Of a DNA stretch of 64,000 nt, positions 10,686 to 22,200 are shown in pieces (the stretch's first letter is position 1; the number at the start of each line of letters is the position of its first letter). Under the pieces are notes generated by a model. That model saw only the letters and a program-made list of their open reading frames with translations. It searched no databases and was not told the DNA's origin. The translations under genes and the position numbers were made by a program. The DNA comes from Meandrina meandrites (taxonomy: Eukaryota; Cnidaria; Anthozoa; Scleractinia; Meandrinidae): assembly GCA_963693305.1 (NCBI GenBank), contig OY855903.1, positions 23,512,255 through 23,576,254 on the forward strand, read 5' to 3'.

Positions 10686-12968
10686 ATGGCCGCCTTGATA
10701 GCATCTCCCGTTGGTTATGACTCTGGAGAAGAGTATTCTTCTCGCTATTTAACATCAGACATTTTGTCCAAATCCAAACACGGTGTAGCCAGTGTCTCAA
10801 ACATTAATGGAAGGGGCATTTTCGTGGTGAATGCGATCGTCAAAAGAGCGCGGAGGCATTCGAAACAGATGTACGACTACGCCAACATTTTGGGCTACAT
10901 CGGAGGTGAGATTCGCGACGGCTATTTCAAACCAAACCTCAAGGAAAGCGAAGCACTTCGCATGATGCAAATGCACGTCGACATGTCCGCAGGAAACCGA
11001 ACTCGACTAACGTTTGCACCCGTTGAAGATGTGGCGGCGCTGTGCGTGGTTCCAATACATGGCATGTCGGTCCCCAAAGGCTTCAGTTTACCGGACAACG
11101 ACACGATCGATGCTTTCGAGTGTTTGAAGAAAGTGGCAAGATACTGTAGCTATCATTCGTTGGAAAGCTTCTTGGACAGCAATCTTGGCGAAGTACCTCG
11201 AAGTCCTGATAACTCCAAGTTCGACTGTGGCCGAATGGAGTTACAAGTGTGGGCGCTGGAGAAAGAAGATTTGATGTATCACAACTGCCCGCTACCTCCG
11301 GGCCCACCGCTGGAAGACCTGGGGATCCCCGACAGTTTCCTGAATTTGTTGGAGCAGACAAGTCAGATGGTCATCCGACAGGCTACAGCATGGAAGAAAA
11401 CTGTTGCCACAAAGTTTAGTTCTGAGCTAAATTATGAGAGATTCTGCGGCATGGCAAAACATCAAGCAATGTGGTACATATGGATGGGTGATCTGGACAG
11501 AGCCAATGTCATGGTGAATGCTTTGCAAGGGATGCAAGAGGACCAGAAGAAGGGGGGACCTCTCAATCAAAAGAACATTGTAGTCAGCATCATTCTTGAT
11601 CTCACCTATTGGAATCTTGTCACCTCTGGATTGTATGAGGGTAGTACCATGGCTGATGCCAGACTAACACCTAGAGAAAGATGTGACCACTGTTCAAGTC
11701 CTGCATCAAACCGAAGTGCAGTCATGGGCTTCAACCTCCTCAGCTGTGTTGATAAAGATGGCACTGGTGAATTTGGTACATCTGAAATGCGAATGGACTT
11801 GGCAAAATTGCTCTTTGCAGTTAACCAGTTTGGCCTTGATTCCCACGTTAAAGCTGCTGCAAACCTCTGTTTTGAGAAGCCATTTGGCACCTTTCTGAGT
11901 CATGCATTTGAGAATTTGTTTTGGCGAATCAAGCCAACAAACCCCATGGCAGATGCCACAACACAAGATGTCGTTGCAGGTTTTCGCAAAGCAATAGAAG
12001 TTCAATCACGAGGAGAGCTGAATGTTGGCGAACTTGCTGAATCATGCAAAGCAGTTCTCAGAGATGCCCTATTGAAGAACTGTGGTAGTAAACTTGAATT
12101 ACCTGATGTCGAGAAGCTGTGCAACTTGTTTCAGACAAAGTTCCAGAAAGTTGTAAAAGAGTTCAACAAGCTGATGAAAGAAAAGTCAAGCAGGAAACCA
12201 GATGCCACTTCAAGTGCTAAAAAGATTGCATTTGATCTTATTTCAAATAACGTCGTACCACATCTTGCTCGTGATTACAGGAATACCTGGAGATTTCTCT
12301 CCAGTGCCAAGAAAAAGAAGATTTTAACAGCAGAATCAAAGTTATTACATCAGTCCTGTTGTGAAGCCTTTGTGGAAGGGCAAGCGAATCCAGCAACCCA
12401 ATCAAATGGAAGAGCACATGCTGTTAATTGCTGTTGTCTTCCTGAAGCTTGTGGGAAAGTATCATGTGCATGCAAGAATGCAGAGAAGCTCCAAAAGCAC
12501 TTGATCAATGTGTTGTCCAGCAAAGACAATCCAGTCCCCTTTTTTGCATGCCAGGATAATGGTGACATAGTACTAAGCGACAAACTTTGCAGTGGTGATG
12601 ATGGAGAATATTTCAATGGCATGCCTGCATTTAATTTAGATCAGGTGTTCTTCACGATTGAAGCAATTCCAGACAAGAGCTTTGCTGTTTGCCCAAGACT
12701 TGGTGCCTTGTGCAAGACAGCTTGTCACGCAATTTACAAAAGACTCATCACACATTTAATCAGAGGATTTGAAGAATTGGAGAGGAACCCAAACCCGCGA
12801 TTTCAACAGCACACCTGCGAAAGCTGTGGCCAAGCTGAGAGTGAACTTGGGGAGTTCAAGAAGTGTGGCGGGTGTAAACGTGTCTACTACTGTGGCAGGA
12901 AATGTCAGGCTCAAGATTGGAAAGCTGGACACAAACAGAAATGCAAGACCACTGCAAGACAATCATAA
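10686..12968 (+). CDS. Single-exon MYND zinc-finger protein
   Basis: The frame is intronless and encodes 760 residues from the ATG at 10686 (AAAG-ATGG, a good Kozak context) to TAA at 12966-12968. The open frame extends upstream to an ATG at 10536, but those 50 residues look like untranslated sequence, so I prefer the internal start. The only recognisable domain is the MYND finger at residues ~711-750 (HTCESC, FKKCGGCKRVYYCGRKC, DWKAGHKQKC). The long N-terminal region has mixed helical character and no known fold that I can name. A loop at residues 356-367 (DKDGTGEFGTSE) fits the EF-hand spacing, but stands alone. The 5' partial gene at 1-444 is a paralogue. An AATAAA at 13820-13825 is a possible poly(A) signal. 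Role unknown; protein-protein interaction is inferred from the finger. Confidence 0.85.
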   Translation: MAALIASPVGYDSGEEYSSRYLTSDILSKSKHGVASVSNINGRGIFVVNAIVKRARRHSKQMYDYANILGYIGGEIRDGYFKPNLKESEALRMMQMHVDMSAGNRTRLTFAPVEDVAALCVVPIHGMSVPKGFSLPDNDTIDAFECLKKVARYCSYHSLESFLDSNLGEVPRSPDNSKFDCGRMELQVWALEKEDLMYHNCPLPPGPPLEDLGIPDSFLNLLEQTSQMVIRQATAWKKTVATKFSSELNYERFCGMAKHQAMWYIWMGDLDRANVMVNALQGMQEDQKKGGPLNQKNIVVSIILDLTYWNLVTSGLYEGSTMADARLTPRERCDHCSSPASNRSAVMGFNLLSCVDKDGTGEFGTSEMRMDLAKLLFAVNQFGLDSHVKAAANLCFEKPFGTFLSHAFENLFWRIKPTNPMADATTQDVVAGFRKAIEVQSRGELNVGELAESCKAVLRDALLKNCGSKLELPDVEKLCNLFQTKFQKVVKEFNKLMKEKSSRKPDATSSAKKIAFDLISNNVVPHLARDYRNTWRFLSSAKKKKILTAESKLLHQSCCEAFVEGQANPATQSNGRAHAVNCCCLPEACGKVSCACKNAEKLQKHLINVLSSKDNPVPFFACQDNGDIVLSDKLCSGDDGEYFNGMPAFNLDQVFFTIEAIPDKSFAVCPRLGALCKTACHAIYKRLITHLIRGFEELERNPNPRFQQHTCESCGQAESELGEFKKCGGCKRVYYCGRKCQAQDWKAGHKQKCKTTARQS

Positions 12969-13166
12969 GGAACACAAGACTAATTAGCTGCAACAAATTT
13001 AGATTTACCTCACAAAACATTTTGCATAATTTTTCAATTTCATGCAACTGTTATTTTGATGTTATGAAGTATCTAGACAAAAATTCTATCAGTTTGTCAA
13101 GTTAGGTGGGGCAATGGTTGCATTAACAAAAACATCTATGAGATTGTTTGGTGTCCTGTACATATA

Positions 13167-13421
13167 CAGCAGATACAAGTTGAGCATTTAACAGCCTCAG
13201 TTGTTGCATTTGTTGTCACAGTTGAATTGATTGCATTGCAAGGCAAAATGACAGGTGTTGCTAGGCAGGGAATGACAATGTTCTGCGTGGGAACACGTTT
13301 TTTCCCAGACAGAACGTTGTCATCCCTGCCTAGCAACGTCTGTCGTTTTGCCGCGCAACGCAATCAATTCAACTGTGACAATGAACACGACAACTGAGGC
13401 TGTTAAATGCTCAACCTGCTG
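13167..13421. mobile_element. Near-perfect 255-bp hairpin element
   Basis: The left arm (CAGCAGATACAAGTTGAGCA, then TTTAACAGCCTCAGTTG) pairs with the right arm (CAACTGAGGCTGTTAAATGC, then TCAACCTGCTG ending at 13421). The arms meet within a few bases around 13292-13302, with inner pairs such as TTGCTAGGCAGGGA / TCCCTGCCTAGCAA. A 6-base indel and a few mismatches separate them. It lies about 200 bp beyond the MYND stop codon, so it is possibly transcribed in that 3' UTR. Confidence 0.6.
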
Positions 13422-16400
13422 AATCCACTGTAAGTGTAACAGGATTGAATGAATGATTCCATTTATTATTGGTGCTTGAAGAGACATGTTTTTTCACCAT
13501 CTTTCGGTTACAGTTTCAAGTGTTTTAGACCATTTTATCATTGCATGTGTGTGCCAGAGCTGAGAAGGCTTTGCTGCAATTGTTTGCCGAAATATAATAA
13601 TTTGATTCCCTTTTTTGAGTTCTTGTTGTTATATTTAACTTTGTTTGAAATTAAATGATGACCTTATCATAAGTTGAAGCCATCCCTTAAAAGTTAAGTT
13701 TACATAAAAGATAAGAGTTACATTAACAATGAAAAAAAATTAACTGTCGAGAAATATATTTTTATCAAATTGTTATGTCAAAGGTGATTAATTTTATCCA
13801 TTTACCAAACCAGTTGAAAAATAAACAATCTAGTTACCACTTTGGAATTATAAAAAAGGTTATAATCATTATTGCTCTAGATTTTTTAAGTTTTGAGCAG
13901 TTTTTAAGTCATCCTTAGTTTAATGGAGACTACTAGTTCCTGTTACCACGTTGTAGAACAAGTCTAATAAAAAGACTGTACATGACTGTCTATATGTATT
14001 TGTCATGACGACCTTTGTTAGATAAAACACCCTAGGGGGATGCATCTTTTTCAGGCTGTAGATGAGTTAAAGGGTAAGTGTTTCACGAGTCCTATAGATA
14101 AGGGTAGGAAAGACTGCCATTTGAGCAGACCCACTGAACAGTCAATTTATTTAAGTATTTAAGGGGGCCATTCAATTGAAATATATCAGTATTTTTCTGT
14201 TGGAATGTAAAAGGGATACCATTTTCTGTCAAAGGTATACAAAAAAATTGTAAAAAACAGTTTTAGGCTTTGACCTTGGGGTGGACCCTCATAAAAAAAA
14301 ATAGTACCCCACCCCCTCCCTGGGCACCACACAGAAGCTATCCAGGCAATGTCAAATTACAATGTGCCCTTTGAAAGATTCCTGTCACATGACCTTGTTA
14401 ATCATACAGACATACGTTTCAGGCTTAGCCCTTCGAGTGTTTTGAAATACCAGTGTTGAAAATCAACACAAACTGTTTTAATGGATAGCAGGTCTGCTAA
14501 TGTTTAACTGCGAGAATGGGAGATTGAAATGTTAACAAATTAAGCTAGCATGGAAAAAATGATCCAGGATTTTTTCTATTCAACCTTACATTTAAAGTGC
14601 CCCTATGATCAAATTTTTGATTTTCATTTTTTACATTTTCACTTAACTATCAAGGTCTAGCTTGGGGGTGCAATATAAATTCTATTTTGAGCATTTTGGT
14701 GTCTTAGGGGTCCAAGCATCCCCATCTGTTTCAGAGATGTGTCTAACCCACCCCCCCTCCCACTCCTCTCCCCTCCCCAAGCTAATAGACAACCTGATGG
14801 ACATCCCAGGTTCCTCCTAAGATTTTGCTTCTTTTGCCCCAAGTTCTCTTCTCAAACAAAGGAAATACCTGCAGCACCAGCAACTAGGAGTTACGATGGC
14901 ACCTATATCACCACTGTTCCTGACATCTAATGCCTTTGTTTGGCACTGGCTAAGTTTAGAACAGGATGGTCTTGGAGCATTTTTATTTAGCGGTTTCAAA
15001 ATCTTACCTTCAAATCTCAAATAATTATTTTTGAAACATGGGTCTTGGAGAACAATTCTATCAAATCTCCTTATTTGCCTCGCTCCCAGGTTTAATGTTA
15101 TTCAGAATATCTGACAATGATCCTTGATAGTCTGAAATTCAAGTTTATAAGGAGTTTACCTGGCAGGGCTCACATTAGGACCTGACAGTGCTGAAAAGCT
15201 ATTATTCTAATCAATACAGATTGTGAGGCATTACAACGTTCAGATTTAATGAATTTTGGAAAAGCAATTTGTCAATTATTTTAACTTAACCTCTTAAAGC
15301 TTTACAGAGAAATCTGAACTGGAAAACTCCAGTCTGCAAAAAGTGCTGAAATATTGCAGTTTTATTATACATACAATCATCTTACATAATTATTTTGTGC
15401 TTGCTATAAATTAAAAATTATATTTCACCAAGTATTGTAACACTTCACTGTAATGCTTCATACTCAAATTACTACAACTTATCTTTCATGAAATCACATA
15501 GAACACAAGAAACCAAACGGTGGCTATAGCAGGTTCTGTCAATACCCTAAATTGACTGCCATGCATATTTGTATAGACTTGCCACAAGCCAACTCTTATG
15601 AGCAACGAAGTCCCGAGACAAGCGACAACCTAACTTCTGAAAACGAGCTTTGCGAAAGTCTAGTATTTATAAACACACAACTGCAATAATTATTAAGATA
15701 TTTGCAAACTTCTAACAAAGTAAAAACTACTTCTAGTTGCAAAAGTCATTCTGCAAGTAGCTATAAGATTTTTTTCACCCTCTGTACCAATTATAATCAT
15801 TGACCAACTTAGCTGTTTTACTGCACTAATCAATCTTAAATTACTTTTAAACAGGGCTTGCAAAGCGAACTTTACACCATACTAACAAAGTAACAGCTAT
15901 GCAAATTCTAAGCATTAAATATCAAACAGACTGGCTAAAAGTGTTTAGTGTCCATGCCAAAGGACAGGTGTTGACTGGCAGTTGTATAAGCTTTCAAGTG
16001 CCAACATCCACATACCTCCTGACTATCTTCTTACATTTTTTTATAGTATTAGTTGGCAGAATTTGTTTAAAGATCAAAGCAATTTCCCTTTGGTGATCAT
16101 TTCACTGATTCTTATAACCTTTTGATAAAGTAATGATATCGGGAGGAGAAATTTGATGTTGGTCACTCTCGATTTTCGCTGAACATTCGAGCAATAAAGG
16201 CAAAAATACAGTTACTGAAACTTTCATCCTCAACCTGAACCCGCAAGAGAAAAACAAATTTGAGGTTATACTTATTTTAGTTGAGATGGATGTTTCACAT
16301 CAGTTCAAAATAATATAACATGTGTTTTAAGCATTTTTACAAGGTTTGACATTAACTTTCTCGAGACTGCTTTAGAATTTAATCACGGGGTCACTTAGAG

Positions 16401-17188
16401 AAATGGATTACATGCAGTGAGATGTTTCAAATAGTATGCTAAATGGTATCATGCCATGAGTATATTTTTGGTAATTAATTTTTGCACTTACTACTCGAAC
16501 GTTCAGCAGAAACCATCTTAATAACATTATTACATGCATTAATATTTACAAAACAATAACAAGGAAATCACCATTTTGTATAATATCTTTATAAATCAAA
16601 TGGGTTATAATAGATGTCTCACTGCATAATTTGCAGCCCACATGGCTTCTTCTTCTTTTTTTTAATTCTGTGTTTTGGCAATTTCAACAACAAATTGCTG
16701 CCATCTTAGTTCGCCTAATAATAAAGGAAACCATATGGCATTATGAATATTGAAATCTTAACGAAAATTTGAAATACTTTTTCCAGTCTATCAGAAACCT
16801 GATCTCCTAAGGATGTGAAACAAAATGAGTTTTTGTTCCAGAATTTCCTGTTCAAGTCTAACAGAAACCTGATCTCCCAAGAAATGTGATACTAATGACC
16901 CTTTGTACCACAATGATTACTGTAATCTCGCCCTTATGTAATAGTAATGGTAAATTATAGCAGTTATAGTAATTAGCAATAGCAATAAAATAGTAATAGT
17001 ATAGTTTTTTCTTTTTTTTTTCCTGCAAAACAAAGGTTTTTACCTCTCTGTGTTATTGAAAATGAAAATAAACATTACATTCCACATGAAAATATTACTA
17101 TCTCAATTCAGTTAATGGTATCCTAAAGTTTATTTGCCAATAGCTTAATGCTTGTTGCTTTAAATGACCTGTTTTTTATGTCCTTTAA

Positions 17189-17822
17189 GGGGGGTGACTC
17201 TTAACTACCAATTTGTTTCTAAGGCAGGTTTATAATTGCTATATTTTGGAAACAAAACATCATACAGATAAGTTTTTTGCACGAGTTTGTTCTATTGAAG
17301 ATTCCTCCAAGAGTTTCAAGTCACGGTCATATTAAATGCGTCACGTGACCAGAACAGAATAAAACCTAAAACTCAAACGGCGGATAGATTTTAAAATTAA
17401 AATGAGCGTCAATAGATAAAGAGCGTCCACATGCGTAATGTGACGTATCGTTTTCATGAAATTCGCATTATTATAAGAGTTATGGCCTAATATACACTCA
17501 TGTTTACAGACTTTCATCAGTAGCGTTTCCTTTTTTCGTGTAAACGGTAAAAGCATACGTCAGATTATAAAGACGGCTACGTTATCTCTGATTCGTAAGA
17601 GAAATCGGAACTTTACCTTGTTTCCGTGGAGTTTTAGGGATTTTAAATTCTAACGCGCGGTTTGGGACTGGCACTAGTTTCGCACGTGCAATGTTATATT
17701 TTTCAAAGCAGGTGTACCCCCAAACAAAATTCACAAAAAGCTTCAAAATCGCTTGCTTCAAAATACAGTCTTCAGCCATTCCTTAGCAACTGCTCCAGAT
17801 CTGTAGTTAAGAGTCTCCCCCC
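17189..17822. mobile_element. piggyBac-type MITE (TTAA duplication)
   Basis: TTAA (17185-17188) is followed by GGGGGGTGACTCTTAACTAC. The right end GTAGTTAAGAGTCTCCCCCC stops at 17822 and is followed by TTAA (17823-17826). The 634-bp element has no transposase. A diverged left-hand copy sits in the RBL1 gene at 59755-59945, sharing the TTAAGGGGG end and CACATGACCAGAATAGAA-like internal sequence (CACGTGACCAGAACAGAA here). Confidence 0.65.
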
Positions 17823-18204
17823 TTAAAAACAAAGGAAAAATGTTACTGATTCTCACTGTTGCAGACAGCATAAAGATAAAGAGCAATAGTTCTTAATAGC
17901 ATTTCCGCACTAAGAAATTTATTTTTATTGACTTTTGTCATACATGTACGTTGGTTTGTCATACTATCGACCCACTGGCTTTATTTTTAGTATTTCAAAT
18001 AAAAAAAAGAAAATCTGACTGTTCACTTAATTGTTATGAATACTGATCTCTATTTGATTTGTTATGCTTACCTCTTCTATGCCAAAGTTACAAAATTAGT
18101 GGATAAAAATCAATTCTGTCTTAACTTTAATAAGGGTATAGAATAACCAAACTGTTTAGTTTTACTATTATTTTATTTATTAATTATTTTATTGTTGATA
18201 TATG

Positions 18205-18380
18205 TACATTGGCGGATCCAGACCTTCAGCTACGGAGGGGGCCCGCTTTAAAGGCTTGACTATGAATGTTGAATTCTGCGAAGATAATTCCAGCACTTCA
18301 AAGAAAATGCGCTATTTCCGAAAAAATAAGGTGGGGGCCTCGGCCCCCCGGGCCCCTCCCCTGGATCCAGCACTGATGTA
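18205..18380. repeat. Short inverted-ended repeat (GGATCCAG ends)
   Basis: GTACATTGGCGGATCCAG at 18205 mirrors CTGGATCCAGCACTGATGTAC ending at 18380. The interior includes a GC-rich GGCCTCGGCCCCCCGGGCCCC stretch that contrasts with the AT-rich surroundings. Non-coding. Confidence 0.45.
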
Positions 18381-19022
18381 CAAGGCTAAAATAAAACTAT
18401 GTAAGTATTAACTCACAGTGACCCCCTGAGCTCTTTCATAGTCTTCATTTATCATTGTACACAAAATCATTTTACCTCTTTTACAACAGTTATTCTTTTT
18501 AAAAAATCAAAGGAACACGGTGGTGGATTCAGTCTTCTATCCAAGGACCTTCTAGACCCCACCTCTCATCCTGGATCCACATCTAGGACAATGCAAGATG
18601 AATTCATGCTAAACAGCTAATTGATTTGATTGTTAGCATGGCTTAGCTTGTACCATAGATTAGATAATGGACATGATTTCAAACTTAAATATACAACTGT
18701 GTCATCAACCAGACTTAATAATAATATACTATTGCTAGTGTATAACCTGCAAGCTATTGAACACCGATAGCTTAAATAGGAGGACCAAAAAAGCAACAAG
18801 GAAGTTGATGTCCCACATGTAAAGGAGGGCAACTACTAGTCGAACATTTCCTATTGTGGTGCATATTGACATTGCCACATAAGTAATGTGAAGCTACAGA
18901 CGTCAAAACAATGACAGTAATGCCCAGCATAACAAGTCTATAACATGAGTTCTAACTTCTCTCCATTATTGTACCCAGGGCATTGACATTCTCATTACTT
19001 AAGGTCCCAAATGACTGTTTTG

Positions 19023-19226
19023 CTATCCAATAGATCCTGGTTCTAACTCATCATCATCAGCAAGCAAAAAGTGTGGGTCACCCCTCACTTGCCACACATC
19101 ATCATCATCATCATCAACTCCTTCATCATCATGCTCAACAATTTGCACAACTGGTACATCCTCTTCATCATCAAGCACTCTTTTCCTTGGAGGCTTTGGT
19201 GGTAATGGAAGTTGCTCCTTTGCAGT
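19023..19226 (-). CDS. RNF31: HOIP exon 22: acidic C-terminal tail
   Basis: The last exon encodes 67 residues from [16 protein letters not shown], through an acidic stretch ([25 protein letters not shown]), to [11 protein letters not shown] and TAG at 19023-19025. It lies beyond the LDD, where vertebrate HOIP ends. [10 protein letters not shown] resembles a SUMO-interacting motif, and KPPRKR is a small basic patch. The exon reading is firm; the function of the tail is unknown. Confidence 0.8.
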   Translation of the reverse strand, partial: TAKEQLPLPPKPPRKRVLDDEEDVPVVQIVEHDDEGVDDDDDDVWQVRGDPHFLLADDDELEPGSIG

Positions 19227-22200
19227 CTACAAAAAAGAAACAATAAATTATAATAACTTCTTGCGATTATGTCAACCAACTGATAACCACCTTTACAGTA
19301 ATTGCTTTCACAATTCAAATAACCGGATCTTGAAAAAAGATATTTATCAGCGGGCAGCAACACAAATTACTTGGAAAACATTCAGTCTCCTATGGTCGAA
19401 CAGTCTACAACTGAGCTGCAGGGAGACCCATTGGAGGTAGGCCATTTCAATTAGGTTCAAATTTGACAAACCTCTAACAAACTGCTAGCAAATGGAAAGA
19501 AATGGCGGTATTGTAAGCTTACTAGTAGAAATAAGAGAAAGATGCTTATCAGTTGGTTTGTGACAAGCTGACAGCCCTAAATCTAAGCACAAAACCAAGA
19601 CACAAATCAAAGCTTGCTCCTTGCGTGTGTCTGGGGGGGGGGGGGGGGACTCCCATATGAAATGGACGGGGATGCTCGTCGTCTTGCTTAGGGGTGTAAA
19701 TTTTGGATTTTGGTCTCGCTAAGGGTGTTCTGGGCAAAATGTCATTATTTTTAGCCATCAAGGTCTCGTTTAGGGTTGCATGCGAAGAAATAACAAAAAG
19801 GAAAGAATTTTGATTTGTTATATTTACTCTTTTAGGGGTCTGCATAACGTTCGGCCACACCCAGATTGGTCTCTTTTAGGGTTTAAATTCAAAATTTCCG
19901 ACGAGCATCCCCGTCCCTTCCATATGGGAGTCCCCCCCCCCCCCCCCCCCGGGCTTAAGATTAAAATGAAACAAAGGTTTTACTTCAGTTGATCATAGTA
20001 AATAGAGGGAAATGGTTATGAAGCCAGGCAAAGTTTTTTTGTATGTTTTTGTTTGCTATTTTGGGGGTTGACCCTGCACCAAATTAAACCCGACAAAGTA
20101 CAATTGGTGGTTATGTGTGTTCATGCAACTAACCAATAGAAACATTGCAATTATGCAATTCATGCATAGTGTATGAGCTCAAAAGCAAAAGATGTGCAGG
20201 GTCATGAACCTTCCAACATAAATCTTGGCGGGAGTCCTTGTTTGCCCCTTTGATGTTTTCCGGGCTTCATCAGTCAGTCAGTCAGTCAGTCAGTCAGTCA
20301 ATTGTTATGCTTTGGCTATGTAAAAGTAGTGATTTCCCACTCACTTGTAAGAGTAGCTGATGATACTCATTATTCTTCATTCTGTTTGGTTTTTGTGGTT
20401 GTTCCACATAGCCCCGCCTCAACACATGGCCAAGGTCCTCAGACGACATGATATCAGCAGGGTCCAGCAAGTTATCATTGACCAATACCACAAGATATTC
20501 CACATAATGTTTCCTAGAAGGTGAATAACAAGATGGAACCAAATTACAACAACTTGTTATGGTGCCATAGGCCCTTGCATATTTTGAAGAGTTTGCTTAT
20601 TCCATCTGATAACTTTCCCTGAAGACTGATCCTCAGACTTGAAACATGACATGGGACTGCAATTTCCTTACCACAGTGTGACGATATAATTTTATTGTTA
20701 CATTAAAAATGGCAGAATAACTTGCATCAACAAAAATGTTCACTGCATGTACGGTCTTCCTTTTTCCATTCAAGGGAACAAGTCAAATCTTTGAGGACAC
20801 AATAATTAAAGGCCTTCAGTGACATGTCAGTTTTCCCTTGCGCAGTTAATATTTTTTTCTTTATCACAAGATCCAGCACCATGCATGTCTTGTGTAGCAT
20901 GATTCCAATCACTAACCTGCAAAGCCCAGCATTCCCAGCTTGTACTTCTGCTCCACACTCAGCATCAACCAGACCGTCCACAGTCTCTTTTTGCTCATTC
21001 ACTTTACAGTGCAAAGGTGCTGCAGCTGCAGCCGCTCCTGCAGGAGCCTCGTCATCTGATGCATTGCCTTTAGTTTATTTAAAAGCAGTTATTAATTATT
21101 GAGTACAGTGTCAAGTTGAGCCCTTGCTGAAGGGCAGGCAAAATCACATCCATGTAACAATGTGGTGATATTTACGATTGTTAAAATCAATTGATTTTTT
21201 TAGGTGACGTTTGTGTTAAATGATGTTTCTCAATCATGTATTGTTAAATTAAGCCCTTAACAAGGAAACCAAGCTTTTTGGATTGCAACTTATTTTTATG
21301 AATTACTTCCACAGTTCTTACCTTGTTGAACATATTACCTTTCTACATCCACTGGTAGCATAGTGCAGTATTAGTACAGAGTAATTCTGTTATCACTGAC
21401 GTAGTCCACTTCAATTGTTTTTAAAGTTTTTTTTTTCCACTTTCAATATTGTAGCTGTATTTCAAAAGCCAATAGTTTTTCTGTGGTATGATACTATGGG
21501 CAAATTAAGCAACCTAAAGTGCTAAATTTGTTTTTCATTTTAAGAGAAGCTTACCTTGAGCTTCAGGTGGTTCAGTATTGTATGCAACATTATTGTCATC
21601 CAGCAGCTTCTGAAGCTCTTCTGGCTGCTGATCTCGCAGGTAGAAGTAACAGTCACGTGGATGATGAGCATGCAGTCCTTGTACAGTACAATGTTCTGAT
21701 ACAGGGCAGTTCTGAAAAGGAAAATGTTTTCATATGCAAATGATAATTTGCACTTGACAGAACCTCACGTTGAAAACAATGTTTTATTCTAGCGTGTATT
21801 TTTAGTGCAATTATTTCAGTCACACCGCTTTAATTAAAATGGGAATTAAGAACAAGAAATGACTCACCTCTTCAAGAAAGTTCTTCCAGGACTTAAATTA
21901 AACTACAGTATTTATTAGAACTTTTGGACAAAGAAGAAAGGTAGCCTACCTGACCGGCATTGGTCTTAATGAATGGGTTGTAGCAGCCACTGCAGAATTC
22001 ATGTGGACACATTGCACACTTAAAGTGCATGCATCCTCCTTTGGATAAGTCATATCTGTACTTGCAGTTTGGGCATTCTGACAAGAACGAAGTTGGAACA
22101 GATGAAAAAGTAGCAATGCCATACAAGATAAATGAATGAAGAAGAAGAAAAAAGAAGTCAAATTGCCCAGAAAAAAGATTTTCTGAGCCCCATGAATGGG

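Larger units (their letters stand above)
12969..19022. other. Intergenic region between MYND gene and the 3' end of HOIP
   Basis: The two genes converge here. I see no coding exons. Contents include a hairpin element at 13167-13421, a partial tandem duplication at 16786-16910 (TCTAnCAGAAACCTGATCTC repeated about 63 bases apart), a TTAA-flanked element at 17189-17822 and a short repeat at 18205-18380. The 14.0-17.1 kb stretch is AT-rich with no structure I can name. Part of 18.2-19.0 kb is probably HOIP 3' untranslated sequence on the minus strand. Confidence 0.5.
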
